Positions 19,163 through 28,764 of a DNA stretch of 64,000 nt are shown piece by piece. The translations under genes were made by a program, and so were the position numbers. The number at the start of each line of letters is the position of its first letter. The first letter of the stretch is position 1. This DNA comes from Stramenopiles sp. TOSAG23-3 (taxonomy: Eukaryota > Sar): the NCBI GenBank assembly GCA_900128585.1, contig LT642150.1, forward strand, positions 1 to 64,000, read 5' to 3'. The notes beneath the pieces were generated by a model. The model saw only the letters and a list, made by a program, of their open reading frames with translations. It did not search any database and was not told where the DNA came from.

Positions 19163-21094
19163 ATGAGCGCGTTCACGGGTTCGTTTTCTTTGCGTGAAAA
19201 GCAAAAGCAAGCCGTATCGCGGCTGCTCAATTTAAACAAGAGCAGTGCGGGCAGATCAGACAGTGGTTCTGCTAGGCAGTTTAACTACAATTGGAAGGTT
19301 TTGATATACGACGAGCACTGCTCCGACATTTTAAGCCCCCTTTTGAACGTGCAAGAGCTGAGGGAATTGGGGGTAACGCTTCACATGCAAATTAGTTCCT
19401 CGAGGGAAAATATTGAAGACGTGCCTGCGATTTATTTCGTCCGGCCGACCCAAGCAAGCATTGACTATCTATCCGAAGACCTTGCAAAGCAGCTTTATGA
19501 CAGCTACCATTTGAATTTTTCGTGCCCCATGGACCGCAAACTGCTGGAACTCTTGGCCACTAAGTACGCAGACAGCTGCGGGAACACAACCGCCAACCTA
19601 CGCCTCTACGACCAGTTCTTAGACTTTGTGTCCGTCGAGGAAGACTTTTTTAGCTTGAATTTGCAAAATTCTTTTCAGCAGTTCTTTGCCCAAAACGCAA
19701 ACGAGCAGGTGATCGGCCAGGCGGTCGCACGGGTCGTCGACGGTCTGTTTGCAGCGTTAGTTACTTTGGGGGTGATCCCGACAATTCAGTGTCCGGCAGG
19801 CGGGGCTGCGGAGATGGTTTGTCAGCAGCTGAGCAATAAGATATACCGGACACTGTCGAATTCAAAATCTAGCCATTTGTTTTCTGGGGACAAGGACCCG
19901 GGCAGCTCCTCGGCGACCCCGAAGCGTCCCGTGTTGGTCCTTTTCGACCGCAACATCGACATTGTCCAGGCGTTGCACCACACAAGCACCTACCAGGCCT
20001 TGACGGATGACCTGTTTGAGACGAAGCTGAACCGTGTCAAGATCGTGGATTCTGAGACAGGGGCAGTTTCGAACGTGTCCCTCGATGGGAGGATTGACAA
20101 ATTCTGGGATGTGCAGTGCGGGGAGCTGTTCCCGAATGTTGTTGAAGCGGCAGAGCAGGAAAGGAAGCGGTTGATTGGATTAGAGCAGGAAATTAAACGA
20201 AAGGCCCAAGACAGCCAGAGCGACATGGGGGGAACCAGCAACCTCCACGACGCCGTGTCTAACCTGGAAAAGTACGAAGAGGACAAGAAGAGGATAAACT
20301 CCCATTACAAAGTATTAGAGGCTATAATGGAGAAAGTTGCCGACCGGAATATTCCAAGCTTTTTCGAGACAGAGCAACAGATTGCCATGTCGGACACTAT
20401 CCAAACCGATGCAATCGTCAAGATGCTGTCCGCGGAAGGAAAAGGGAGCGTCTCCGACAAACTTCGGCTTTTCATCATCTGGTACCTGTGCACCGATGAC
20501 ATTGCGGACGGGGACTTCGCAAACGCCAAATACACCTTGCAACGCAGTTTTGAGGGCGGAAACGCTGCAGGAAATAGTTTGCAAGGACTCTCCATGAATA
20601 ATATCTGCGAAGCAATCGCCCGGATGAAGTTAGTGTGCAAACCTTACGAAAAGTCGGCTTCGAAGTTGTCCAATGATACCCAACAAGACTCGCAGTTGGC
20701 TTCCGCAGCCGCGTGGGCAACTTCGATGTTGAAAGAAGGGACCAAATTGGTAAAAAAGTGGATACCCCGCAGCAACGTGGATACCAAAATTACAAGAATT
20801 TGCAGCGAAATCATGAAAAACACCGGAGACAACACTGCTTTGGGGAAAGAAGGAATCAAAGACATGGTGCACTTCGACCCAATGATGAAAGCCAGCAAAT
20901 TAGCCAGGAACCCGTTGAACAGCGAAAATGAAGTGGAAGACCTTCTTGTGTTTCTCATTGGCGGAGCAACGTACACAGAGTACCATAATCTTAAGGCGCA
21001 CGCCCGAAACATGTCGCCCCCAAGAAATGTTATTTTTGGAAGCACAGAAATAGTGAACGGGGAGCGCTTCTTGAAGCAAGTGAATTCTTCATAG
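19163..21094 (+). CDS. SLY1: SEC1/Munc18 family protein, SLY1/SCFD1 type
   Basis: 643 residues from the ATG at 19163 (MSAFTGSFSLREKQKQAV), the same length as animal SCFD1; an upstream TTG frame is rejected. SLY1 binds the syntaxin-5/Sed5 SNARE and is needed for ER-Golgi membrane fusion. Recognisable segments are the N-terminal LREKQ..AVSRLLNLN, WKVLIYDEHCSDILSPLL, VPAIYFVRPTQASIDYLSED, the domain-3a start VLVLFDRNIDIVQALHHTSTYQALTDDLF (about 257-285), and the C-terminal LLVFLIGGATYTEYHNL with FGSTEIVNGERFLKQV. These are standard SM-protein landmarks. A charged helical insert with SDMGGTSNLHDAVSNLEKYE is also SLY1-like. Codon use is GC-richer than in most neighbours. Confidence 0.92.
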   Translation: MSAFTGSFSLREKQKQAVSRLLNLNKSSAGRSDSGSARQFNYNWKVLIYDEHCSDILSPLLNVQELRELGVTLHMQISSSRENIEDVPAIYFVRPTQASIDYLSEDLAKQLYDSYHLNFSCPMDRKLLELLATKYADSCGNTTANLRLYDQFLDFVSVEEDFFSLNLQNSFQQFFAQNANEQVIGQAVARVVDGLFAALVTLGVIPTIQCPAGGAAEMVCQQLSNKIYRTLSNSKSSHLFSGDKDPGSSSATPKRPVLVLFDRNIDIVQALHHTSTYQALTDDLFETKLNRVKIVDSETGAVSNVSLDGRIDKFWDVQCGELFPNVVEAAEQERKRLIGLEQEIKRKAQDSQSDMGGTSNLHDAVSNLEKYEEDKKRINSHYKVLEAIMEKVADRNIPSFFETEQQIAMSDTIQTDAIVKMLSAEGKGSVSDKLRLFIIWYLCTDDIADGDFANAKYTLQRSFEGGNAAGNSLQGLSMNNICEAIARMKLVCKPYEKSASKLSNDTQQDSQLASAAAWATSMLKEGTKLVKKWIPRSNVDTKITRICSEIMKNTGDNTALGKEGIKDMVHFDPMMKASKLARNPLNSENEVEDLLVFLIGGATYTEYHNLKAHARNMSPPRNVIFGSTEIVNGERFLKQVNSS

Positions 21095-21834
21095 CAAACG
21101 GAGTCCTCGGCAGATTATTCCATGGTGGTGGATGTTTAAAAAAAAAATCAATCTCTTGCTTCTTGAAGAAATCCTCCTCCCTCGCTCCTCAATAATAAAA
21201 AATTAAACAACATACTAGACTATATAGTATACATACATATTTATGCCTTAATTAATGATTAAATGCAATAGAATAATAAATGTATAAATAAATAGTAAAC
21301 TAGTAAATGTGAAGTCAAATAAATATGAACAGGAGGAAACAGGATGCAACATTAACAAATAATTACATCATTGGCAATCATAGCAAGCTCCTTAATTTAC
21401 GATTGGGCGGGAAAAGTTTTGAATACATAAACACACCATTGGAAATTCTGAATTCAACACAAAAAAAATGATGAATACGGCGAGAAATTTTTTTTGATGC
21501 TGCCCGCGCGCGGCGCTGCTCTGTTGTATGTTGTGTGGTATAGTGTTGATAATAATTATTGTTTTTTATTATTTTTTTTTCTATCTTCTTTTTATCCTCC
21601 TTCTTTTTTTAGGTAGGCTGTGCTTTTATTTGTGGTAACCAACCAGGAAAGAAGTGACTAATGTAGTAGTTGTTTTGTTAAGTAATTATAAAAAGGAACA
21701 GGCACACTTTAAATCTTCCGAACAATTTAACAAAAACCGAGAAGTTTTAAGTAAGAAATACACACTTTACCTGCATATATTTAATTCCCAAGATTCGTCG
21801 CAACACGTTACTGAGATTACCTGTACGTCGTGCT
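21095..21834. other. 740-base intergenic region
   Basis: No gene seen between two plus-strand genes. AT-rich with T runs, and one small GC-rich patch at 21503-21520 (CCCGCGCGCGGCGC). The last 120 bases form the leader of the dUTPase gene. Confidence 0.55.
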
Positions 21835-22308
21835 ATGTCTGCCATTAGCTCCCCGAAAGAGGTGTTGAAAATTAAGCGGCTTTCAGAAAATGCCATCATT
21901 CCAACGCGCGGAAGCCCTTTGTCTGCGGGGTATGATTTGTGCGCAGCAGTACCAACTGTTGTTCCTGCGCGAGGAAAGGCTCTTGTGAAAACAGATTTGG
22001 CCATGATTGTACCAAGCACGTGCTATGGGCGAATAGCCCCGCGGTCTGGCTTGGCTTGGAAAAAGCACATTGACATTGGAGCTGGTGTAATTGACGCTGA
22101 CTACCGTGGCCCAGTTGGCGTGGTCATGTTCAACCACGGTGATTCGGACCTAGAGGTGAAACACGGGGATCGAATTGCGCAGCTTGTTTTGGAAAAAATA
22201 TCGTATGCGGACATTGTTGAAGTTGCTGATCTAGATGAGACAGAACGAGGAGCCGGCGGCTTTGGTTCCACTGGGGTAGAAACCCAAAAAAAACCACGCA
22301 TCGAGTAA
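21835..22308 (+). CDS. DUT: dUTP diphosphatase (dUTPase)
   Basis: 157 residues, the usual size for a trimeric dUTPase subunit. It hydrolyses dUTP to dUMP and diphosphate, which keeps uracil out of DNA and supplies dUMP for thymidylate synthesis. All five family motifs are present: SAGYDLCAA (1), APRSGLAWK (2), [19 protein letters not shown] (3, with the catalytic Asp), [11 protein letters not shown] (4) and [10 protein letters not shown] (5). No organelle targeting extension is visible, so it is probably nuclear or cytosolic. It is convergent with the TMTC gene, 202 bases away. Confidence 0.95.
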   Translation: MSAISSPKEVLKIKRLSENAIIPTRGSPLSAGYDLCAAVPTVVPARGKALVKTDLAMIVPSTCYGRIAPRSGLAWKKHIDIGAGVIDADYRGPVGVVMFNHGDSDLEVKHGDRIAQLVLEKISYADIVEVADLDETERGAGGFGSTGVETQKKPRIE

Positions 22309-22401
22309 ATCAACTCTTCTACTTTTAGCGTTTTTGCATTGCCATTCCGGGAGTGTAGTCTTACTGATATACTAGCTATTTTAACGTTTTAACATATGTT
22401 T

Positions 22402-22454
22402 ATTGCATTCTTTGCAATGGAGTGTAATGAAGAACATTTAATGTTCCGCACTCC
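22402..22454. terminator. Tandem hairpins in convergent 3' spacer
   Basis: ATTGCA (22402-22407) pairs with TGCAAT (22413-22418). Immediately after, GGAGTG (22419-22424) pairs with CACTCC (22449-22454), enclosing an inner GAACAT/ATGTTC pair (22432-22437 with 22441-22446). The position between convergent stops suggests 3'-end formation signals for both strands. This is inferred from symmetry. Confidence 0.4.
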
Positions 22455-22510
22455 TTACTATGCTTTTTGATTTTTGTCTTTTTTAAAATTTAAATTAAAT
22501 TTTATAAAAA

Positions 22511-24361
22511 TCAAAATATGAAGGCATGTTTTCCGCTATACCGTTGAGCGAATTCTCCACGCGACTTCATGGCCTCTAGATTGGATTCGAGGGTTTCAGC
22601 GTTATGGTTCAAGGTAGACTTATGCCTGTCTTGTACAGCAACCCCCAGCCCTTCTTTAAAGAACGCCAAGGCGACCGCCCTGTTGTCTTTTTGCAGCGCA
22701 CAGACACCCAAATTATTGTATAATATTGGGTCCACCCCGTATTTGTTCATTGCAGACTCATACATCCCGCACGCTTCCATAAGCTTTCCTCGCATGATTC
22801 TGAACTTAGCGAAATGCATTTCAGCTTTGAGCCCCACCGTTGGTGAATGCCACTCGATCCTGTCAAAATATACAGACGCTTCGTTCGTTCGTCCATGCTT
22901 CACGTAGTACTCAACAAGTTGATCCATAGAGCGCCAGTCCGTTGGATCAAGCTGTATCGTATGCTTCCACACGTAAACGTCGCTTCGCCATGTTAGAATT
23001 TGCCGGTAGGTAAAGAATGTGGAACACAAAAGCCAGAAAACGGCCGAGAATAAAGACAACGACCTCTTATTCCCCAACCACCCTTTCTTCAGTAGAGCAC
23101 GTTCCAACTCTTCATCTTCATAATCGCCATCCGTCTGCGGAACGTCGTCACTCGGAGTGACCGACTGGTACACAGCGCCAAGTAAGGCGCTAACCCCAAG
23201 CATTGGAAAATACATGTAGCGGTCTCCACCCATGGCGATCATACCGTGTTGAATGATTCCTACGGTCGGCAGCATGGTGAAAACAAAATATGCCCAAAAC
23301 GCAGCGAAACCCGACTTTTCCCTCCAAAAAGTCACTGCTACTATTGTTCCTGTGCAGAATAGCATAATGCCCAACAGAGCTTCGTTGGGAGGGTTGGTTA
23401 CGTCCAATTTCCATTCTTGAACCTGGTAGTGGGCCTGCAACTGGGCCGGCCAGATTGCCTTCCCAACAAAAATCCCAAATGTACAGAAAGCTTTCATTAT
23501 TCTTTGTGGCGTGTCCAACTTTTGCGTGTCGAGCATGGGGTTCGTGCCCTCGGCGTTGGCAGAAAGGGTTGCAAACAATGCACCAAAAACCGCGACGGCG
23601 TAAAGTACTCGCTTTGCACAGTACTTTACAAGCCTCTGAAATAAGTCTTTCAACTCTCCATCGTTCACGTTCTCAGTAGCAGCGAAATCAATGGCAAGGA
23701 CTGCTATGGGGAAAGTCAAAGCGACGCCTTTCGACAACACTGCAAGCACATAGCATGCGACCGAAAGGAGAAGCCATTTGTGGTCTACTTCATTCACGCT
23801 CACCTCTTCTGATGACTCACTGGGTGCACCTAAGTCGCTGCATTTGTACGCCAGTAGAGAAGCCAAGGCGAAGAAACAAGATAGACCATACGGATTGGCA
23901 CTCGGCCACCCAATAACCTCCACGTTTAATGGGTGCAGTGCAAAGAATAGAGAGCCGATAAGGGGTCCGTCTGTTGAAAATGACCCGCCGTGCCCTTCAT
24001 CTGTCAAGCGAAATTTAACAAAAGCCCACCGCAACACAAAGTACAACAGGACTGAATTTAGAAGGTGCAGACAAAATGTGCAGACACGATTTGCGTGCGA
24101 GTCGAGCCCAAAACAAGCAAAAATAATTGCTTTCATATACCACCCAAGCGGTTCCCAGACGTTGATTCGAACAGCATATGCCATCTCGACAATGTTGTCC
24201 CAATCCAATTTTCGAAACAAATCATTTTCCAAAAAGTTACTATCATCATCCCATGTTTGTATAAACGCCCACTCCGAGGAGGGAACCGTGTACAGAGGCG
24301 AATATGCAATGGCAGTGCACAAAACTATGGCCGAGAGTGAGACCACCAAAGGCTTCTGCAT
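22511..24361 (-). CDS. TMTC-type ER protein O-mannosyltransferase
   Basis: 616 residues. TMTC proteins are multi-pass ER membrane enzymes with C-terminal TPRs that transfer mannose from dolichol-P-mannose to Ser/Thr of lumenal proteins. Visible features: an N-terminal hydrophobic helix (VVSLSAIVLCTAIAY), the lumenal acidic motif WDDDSNF at about 37-43 equivalent to the catalytic DE/DD of GT-C enzymes, and VWEPLGWYMKAIIFACFGLD. Eight to ten membrane helices follow, including FFALHPLNVEVIGWPSANPY, the classic HPxHVEAVxW-type TMTC loop. The MAMGGDRYMYFPMLG loop matches DUF1736-type sequence. TPR-like helices occupy about 480-600 (NNLGVCALQKDNRAVALAFFKEGL). The specific TMTC subtype and substrate cannot be told. 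Confidence 0.88.
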   Translation of the reverse strand: MQKPLVVSLSAIVLCTAIAYSPLYTVPSSEWAFIQTWDDDSNFLENDLFRKLDWDNIVEMAYAVRINVWEPLGWYMKAIIFACFGLDSHANRVCTFCLHLLNSVLLYFVLRWAFVKFRLTDEGHGGSFSTDGPLIGSLFFALHPLNVEVIGWPSANPYGLSCFFALASLLAYKCSDLGAPSESSEEVSVNEVDHKWLLLSVACYVLAVLSKGVALTFPIAVLAIDFAATENVNDGELKDLFQRLVKYCAKRVLYAVAVFGALFATLSANAEGTNPMLDTQKLDTPQRIMKAFCTFGIFVGKAIWPAQLQAHYQVQEWKLDVTNPPNEALLGIMLFCTGTIVAVTFWREKSGFAAFWAYFVFTMLPTVGIIQHGMIAMGGDRYMYFPMLGVSALLGAVYQSVTPSDDVPQTDGDYEDEELERALLKKGWLGNKRSLSLFSAVFWLLCSTFFTYRQILTWRSDVYVWKHTIQLDPTDWRSMDQLVEYYVKHGRTNEASVYFDRIEWHSPTVGLKAEMHFAKFRIMRGKLMEACGMYESAMNKYGVDPILYNNLGVCALQKDNRAVALAFFKEGLGVAVQDRHKSTLNHNAETLESNLEAMKSRGEFAQRYSGKHAFIF

Positions 24362-25213
24362 GGTTGTGATAACGTTTCAAGCAAAAATAGCAGAGAACGG
24401 TGCAAACGTTAATATCGATGGTAAAAGTCTTTTCTTCCTGAATTTCTACATTCATTATTTCTTTTTGATGCACCGACATTTTTCTAAAACTATTTATATA
24501 TAGACGACTATGTATATATTGTACATAAAATTTCACAGACACCAGATTTAGAAGTTGGTGGTGGTGTAGGTGTATGCGCGGTCGTCGGTCGTCGGCGGTG
24601 GGGAAGAAGAAGGAATAATAATAAGGAGGAAAGAGAGAAGAGAGACACCCCCCCCCCATCAATTTTTTAAAGATTCTTTCTCTAATTTTCCACTGTGCTA
24701 CCTGTATTAATAATACCTCCTTGGTATTACTATACTAAAATAATAATAAAAAATACAATTTATTAGACCGACTAATAATTATTATTGGTAAAAAAAATTG
24801 ATAATAAAATATGATTATTATTATTATTTATTTATTTATGAAATATAAGAGTAAGTACGAAGAATCGATTGGATTCGTTATACAAAAAGCAGCAAGGACA
24901 TCAAACAATGACCGTTATTCAAGTAAAACACAAATATCAAATACATATTAATACTGTGTGGTGCATATATGTTATTATTATGAAAAAGAATATAATAATT
25001 ATAAAAAATTATTATTATTATGATGAATGACATTATTGTACTCGTATAAATCAAAACATTAAAATAGGAAACTAAATCGTTCATTTTGGTTAGTGTGAAA
25101 CAGGTCTTTGGAACGTGGATTGCTCTATTTTTTTTTTGCCGAATGAGCATTCGACGAAATTGGGAGGATAGAAATTACTTGTAGTGCCTCACCCAATTGG
25201 ACTGCACACAATA
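24362..25213. other. 850-base divergent spacer
   Basis: No gene. It contains the 10-mer TAGACGACTA (24501-24510), a poly-C run near 24648-24657, a purine-rich GGA/GAAGA patch (24600-24645) and long ATTATT runs to 25030. Promoters of both flanking genes lie here. Confidence 0.55.
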
Positions 25214-27511
25214 ATGTCCTTTTTCGATGGGGTTACTCCATCGACTTTATTAGCTGGTGGGAGTTCACTGCATGTCCCTGCACATGAAAAGCGGCAGAGA
25301 GTATCATGGTTTACATCAGGTAAGCAGAAAGAGGCCGTGCTTCGCCGAGGAAAGGTTGCGATGCCCCCACGCCGGCCTGCGACGACGTACAACGGAAGGT
25401 CGAGGGGTAACACCTGGGGAAGGCAAAACCAGCAGAATACCAATCGACCTCAGACACAAGGCCAGCGGTCATTTTCGCAGTATTTAAGCAAAAAGTCAAT
25501 TATTGCAAAGAAAAGATCCAGCGGTCCAGCCTCCAGATTAGGGAATGAGAAACCGACCAACGTGCGGGTTATTCATACCAAAAGGGCACAGCGCGTCCAA
25601 GAAGCGATCGTTGCTTCTGGGGGATATAGATCGTCGCCACTCTCATTATTTGTGAAGTTAAAAGAAAAACTTCACTCCCGTGGTGTGACCAAGGACAAAA
25701 GCGTTGCAGCATGCGTAGAAATCCTAGAGAAAATGGCAGAAGACAAGTCCCAGGCAATAAGCGAGATGATGGAGGAAATGCTCCCACTTATTGCGAATGC
25801 CATTTATGCAGATAGTGTGACACGGAGCGTGCCGTTTTACAATCTGACGAAACAACTGGAAAGCGAAAATAAAGAAATGAAAATCCGAGAAGCCAAATTT
25901 GACACAAAGTTAGAGATGCATAGAAAGGCTCGAGAAGAACTGATGAAGCAAGTGAGGTCGTTAGAAATTGGGGTAGATTTATACCAGCAGAAGTTAGAAA
26001 AGGAGAAAACCGCAAATAAAAAAGCAGCAAAGATAAACAGAGTGCAACGTAAAAAGATGAATCATGCCACAGAGCAGAATCTGAGTCTCTTGGGTATGGT
26101 AACAAGCTCTGAATCGGAAAGACAAGATGCTGAAAAAGAGCATCGCACTAAAATTATGAAGTTGAACGACGATCTTGTGGCTTCGCAGGAAAATTGTAGC
26201 GCTTTGTCTTCTGCCTTGCGGGTATTGCAGATGGAACTCGAAAAATTAAAGAATCCGAAAGACGATCAGTCCGAAATTAGTCGTTTGAGCAAGGAGTTGC
26301 AAGAAGTCAAAAATACCTTGAAAATGCAGCGTGGACAATATTTACAATTGGTCGACAACAAAGCGTCCAAACCTCGTGGGGATGACGAGTTTTATGCTCA
26401 TTTGGTTGGAAGTGTGAGCCCCTTGTTACCCCCCGAGCACATGTGGACCGGAAAAGTGAGAACACGATTGCTTACCCCAAACGAATTAAGCGCGTTCATA
26501 AACCAAGCATGGACAGAATATGTAGATAATTTTGGTGCTGGGTTAGACGTGTGGAAATTTGATTCACTCCCAAACGCAGGTAATGACGAGCCAAGCGCAG
26601 ATATGTTCAACGTTTTGGACCATTCTAATAGTTTTAGCACTTGGTTGCCGGGCCATTTGCTACGTTCAGAGTCTGAATGGCTGCATCACCAATTGATATG
26701 GGGAAAAATTAACCTTCATCCAAAGAAAGAGAAACAAATGCTGAAAGAGGTTTTACCGCAAGTGTTTATTTCAAATGTCAAAGAATCCTGTATCAAATGG
26801 CAGGGTAAGAGCACTAAATTCACAATATTTCACGGTATTTTGTCAAGGAGTGTTCATGAGGGCTGCTACGCCGACCAGCTTGACATGGTTAGTGCTCTAC
26901 GGAAAGGATTGGTGCAGCTCGATACGGAGAACTCCGGAATTTTGGCGTACAGCCAGATTGACGATTTCTTACGGTCATTTCTTCCACGAACAGTGGAGCA
27001 TGAGTTTGACTTTATTGATACTTATGGGAGAAGCTCAGGGTTTTATAAATCGAAAATCGCATATGGCAACTTGTTTGAGGGCCACGACAAAAATGGCCTT
27101 CTCCGAGAACTGCTGTCTTTGCACGTGGCAAGTAGCATGGACTTCAAGGAAAAGCTTCAGTGCACAGTAAGATCATATAAGGGTATCGACAATTGCGTCG
27201 ATGCAAATGATATTCGTACGGCGATCATAGAAGTGGATCCTCTCCGACCAAAAAATTCCGTTGACAATTGGGTGGGTTTATTTTTACAGCACTCCGAATA
27301 CGCAACGAAGATGAGAAAATCCTCCAAGCACAGAAGCAAGAGGAAGTCTGTGTCTGTTGAAGACGAAATGGAAACTTTAAAAGCGAAAGCTGCAGCGTTT
27401 GCTGCAGCCAGAGATAAATACAAGCGCGTCCCAACCGATGATATCGTCGACGCATTGAACTACTTTTTCGTGCGGGAATTTGGCTGGTGGAGGAACGAAG
27501 CGGAAAAATAG
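25214..27511 (+). CDS. Coiled-coil protein with degenerate EF-hand-like C-terminal half
   Basis: 765 residues from the ATG at 25214; the frame continues to a GTG at 25184, which I reject. Residues 1-130 are basic and Gln/Arg-rich, with no recognised domain. Residues about 140-390 are a long coiled coil (LFVKLKEKLHSRGV, then repeated Lys/Glu/Leu heptads). The C-terminal half is globular and contains LVQLDTENSGILAYSQIDDFL, which has EF-hand spacing but weak calcium ligands, and a final YFFVREFGWWRNE. Proteins of this type (N-terminal coiled coil, EF-like tail) are frequent among axonemal or sperm-tail proteins, and the organism has cilia, so a ciliary role is a reasonable guess. I do not recognise the family with certainty. 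Confidence 0.8.
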   Translation: MSFFDGVTPSTLLAGGSSLHVPAHEKRQRVSWFTSGKQKEAVLRRGKVAMPPRRPATTYNGRSRGNTWGRQNQQNTNRPQTQGQRSFSQYLSKKSIIAKKRSSGPASRLGNEKPTNVRVIHTKRAQRVQEAIVASGGYRSSPLSLFVKLKEKLHSRGVTKDKSVAACVEILEKMAEDKSQAISEMMEEMLPLIANAIYADSVTRSVPFYNLTKQLESENKEMKIREAKFDTKLEMHRKAREELMKQVRSLEIGVDLYQQKLEKEKTANKKAAKINRVQRKKMNHATEQNLSLLGMVTSSESERQDAEKEHRTKIMKLNDDLVASQENCSALSSALRVLQMELEKLKNPKDDQSEISRLSKELQEVKNTLKMQRGQYLQLVDNKASKPRGDDEFYAHLVGSVSPLLPPEHMWTGKVRTRLLTPNELSAFINQAWTEYVDNFGAGLDVWKFDSLPNAGNDEPSADMFNVLDHSNSFSTWLPGHLLRSESEWLHHQLIWGKINLHPKKEKQMLKEVLPQVFISNVKESCIKWQGKSTKFTIFHGILSRSVHEGCYADQLDMVSALRKGLVQLDTENSGILAYSQIDDFLRSFLPRTVEHEFDFIDTYGRSSGFYKSKIAYGNLFEGHDKNGLLRELLSLHVASSMDFKEKLQCTVRSYKGIDNCVDANDIRTAIIEVDPLRPKNSVDNWVGLFLQHSEYATKMRKSSKHRSKRKSVSVEDEMETLKAKAAAFAAARDKYKRVPTDDIVDALNYFFVREFGWWRNEAEK

Positions 27512-27597
27512 GAAATCAAGTCAACACCAGCCATTTTGTTGTTTTTAATTTACCTAGACCACTATTTTGTTTTTAATAAACAAAATATATATGAATA

Positions 27598-27700
27598 GTA
27601 TGTATGTTTTAAGACTCTCATTTTAAATCAATTACTAATTCAAATCCAACCCTAATCCTAAATATAATTTTTTCATATTCAGGAACAAACGTATGATATC
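27598..27700 (+). repeat. Dispersed repeat, copy 1
   Basis: This copy contains AAGACTCTCATTTTA, then CAATT, then a CAACCCTAATCCTA element. The same order of words occurs at 50372-50460 with about the same spacing. It lies 90 bases after the stop of a plus-strand gene in a convergent spacer. Confidence 0.55.
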
Positions 27701-27709
27701 ATATATGAT

Positions 27710-27785
27710 ACAAATTATATAGTATGTTGAGTCTTAAAACAAAAAACAAATTATATATAGTCTTAAACCATACTATATAATTTGT
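27710..27785. repeat. 17-bp perfect inverted repeat, 42-nt loop
   Basis: ACAAATTATATAGTATG (27710-27726) is the exact reverse complement of 27769-27785. Similarity extends outward through TATCATAT and ATATGATA. Inside the loop, GTCTTAAA appears twice, and GAGTCTTAAAAC (27729-27740) is inverted relative to 27607-27618, so the whole 27600-27790 segment can fold on itself. Confidence 0.75.
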
Positions 27786-27966
27786 TTTTTCATATGATAC
27801 TATATATATTAATTTGTTTTCAAAACGTTTTCAAAGATCGGTTAAAAATGAAAAAGTTGCAAATTAATTCAGGTGCTTAGTAGAGCACGTAGGTACTTGT
27901 AAGAACTACTTGGTAAGAACTCTGTAGAAATAAGAAAGTAGCACTCGCGCATGGTCATAACGCATG

Positions 27967-28764
27967 CTACACGTGGGAAACGTTAGTGCCCCCTTTCCCC
28001 CAAGCAAGCTTGACTTTTTGAGGATACAGTGCGTTTTCCTCCACGCTCTCACCATCGCTACTATCGCCGCTGTCCTCGCTCTTCTCCTCCGAGCTTGTAG
28101 TTACAATGGATTCACCTTCGCTGCTTTCTTCATCAGTTACGGGTTCGCCTGCTGATAGCCCTAACCTCAACTCACGATCAAGAGTATACACGATCTTTTC
28201 TTCTCCCTCTATTTCAAAACCCTTCACACTGGCATCGGCAGCATCTGCCAGCAGTTCATAAGTGCTTGAACCGAACGACACTTTGCACAACCTTCGGCAG
28301 TCTTTTCGACTGAAAGTCGAAAAAGCGCCCCAGAAGACACAGGCGGCAGACAATGGTATCATTCCCATAAACGGCTCTATTGTGAAGAAAAGAAATGTCC
28401 AAGCCGCGTACGTATGCCCGATTGCGAGCCAGAATATCGGTATATATTTGCACCTCAGCGATGCCTTGGCCTTTCCTTTGGTGCCTCTTTTAATGTAATT
28501 GCAGGACCACAACGCTGGTGGGGGCCATTTGATAACGATCAAATGTATTGCCCCAGCGTGGAAATAAAACAAGATGACTGTAATCACGGATGAAAATATA
28601 CTGACTAAAGAAATGTCCCCGTACGACCTATGCCATCTTTCGTACGGGAAGTAAGGGTTGTTCATGCGAGTTACAATAACGCAGGTAAAACACCCCAGCA
28701 GCATCCCACCAAACAACGAAATCGCCGGAAGTAGTAAGCGGCACACTTTATACGGGCGGCACAT
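27967..28764 (-). CDS. Predicted four-pass membrane protein with acidic C-terminal tail
   Basis: 265 residues from the ATG at 28762-28764 (MCRPYKVCRLLLPAISLFGG); a TTG nine codons upstream is rejected. Four hydrophobic segments are visible: LLLPAISLFGGMLLGCFTCVIV, LVSIFSSVITVILFYFHAGAI, IFWLAIGHTYAAWTFLFFTI and MIPLSAACVFWGAF. The first two are joined by a short polar loop (NNPYFPYERWHRSYGD). The last 110 residues are soluble and Ser/Glu/Asp-rich (DEESSEGES, SSEEKSEDSGDSSDGES), probably phosphorylated. I do not recognise the family. A 27-bp tandem duplication sits directly upstream of the start. Confidence 0.75.
   Translation of the reverse strand: MCRPYKVCRLLLPAISLFGGMLLGCFTCVIVTRMNNPYFPYERWHRSYGDISLVSIFSSVITVILFYFHAGAIHLIVIKWPPPALWSCNYIKRGTKGKAKASLRCKYIPIFWLAIGHTYAAWTFLFFTIEPFMGMIPLSAACVFWGAFSTFSRKDCRRLCKVSFGSSTYELLADAADASVKGFEIEGEEKIVYTLDRELRLGLSAGEPVTDEESSEGESIVTTSSEEKSEDSGDSSDGESVEENALYPQKVKLAWGKGGTNVSHV

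Larger units (their letters stand above)
27512..27966. other. Convergent spacer filled with inverted and dispersed repeats
   Basis: No gene. It holds an ATTTTGTTT/AAACAAAAT hairpin (27564-27586), a block homologous to 50372-50460, and a 17-bp perfect inverted repeat (27710-27785). The AATAAA at 27575-27580 is a candidate polyadenylation signal for the upstream plus-strand gene. Confidence 0.6.

Noticed and set aside
25214-27511. TSNAXIP1-type axonemal protein
   Set aside because: The N-terminal signature of that family was not found; only general coiled coil and an EF-like loop.
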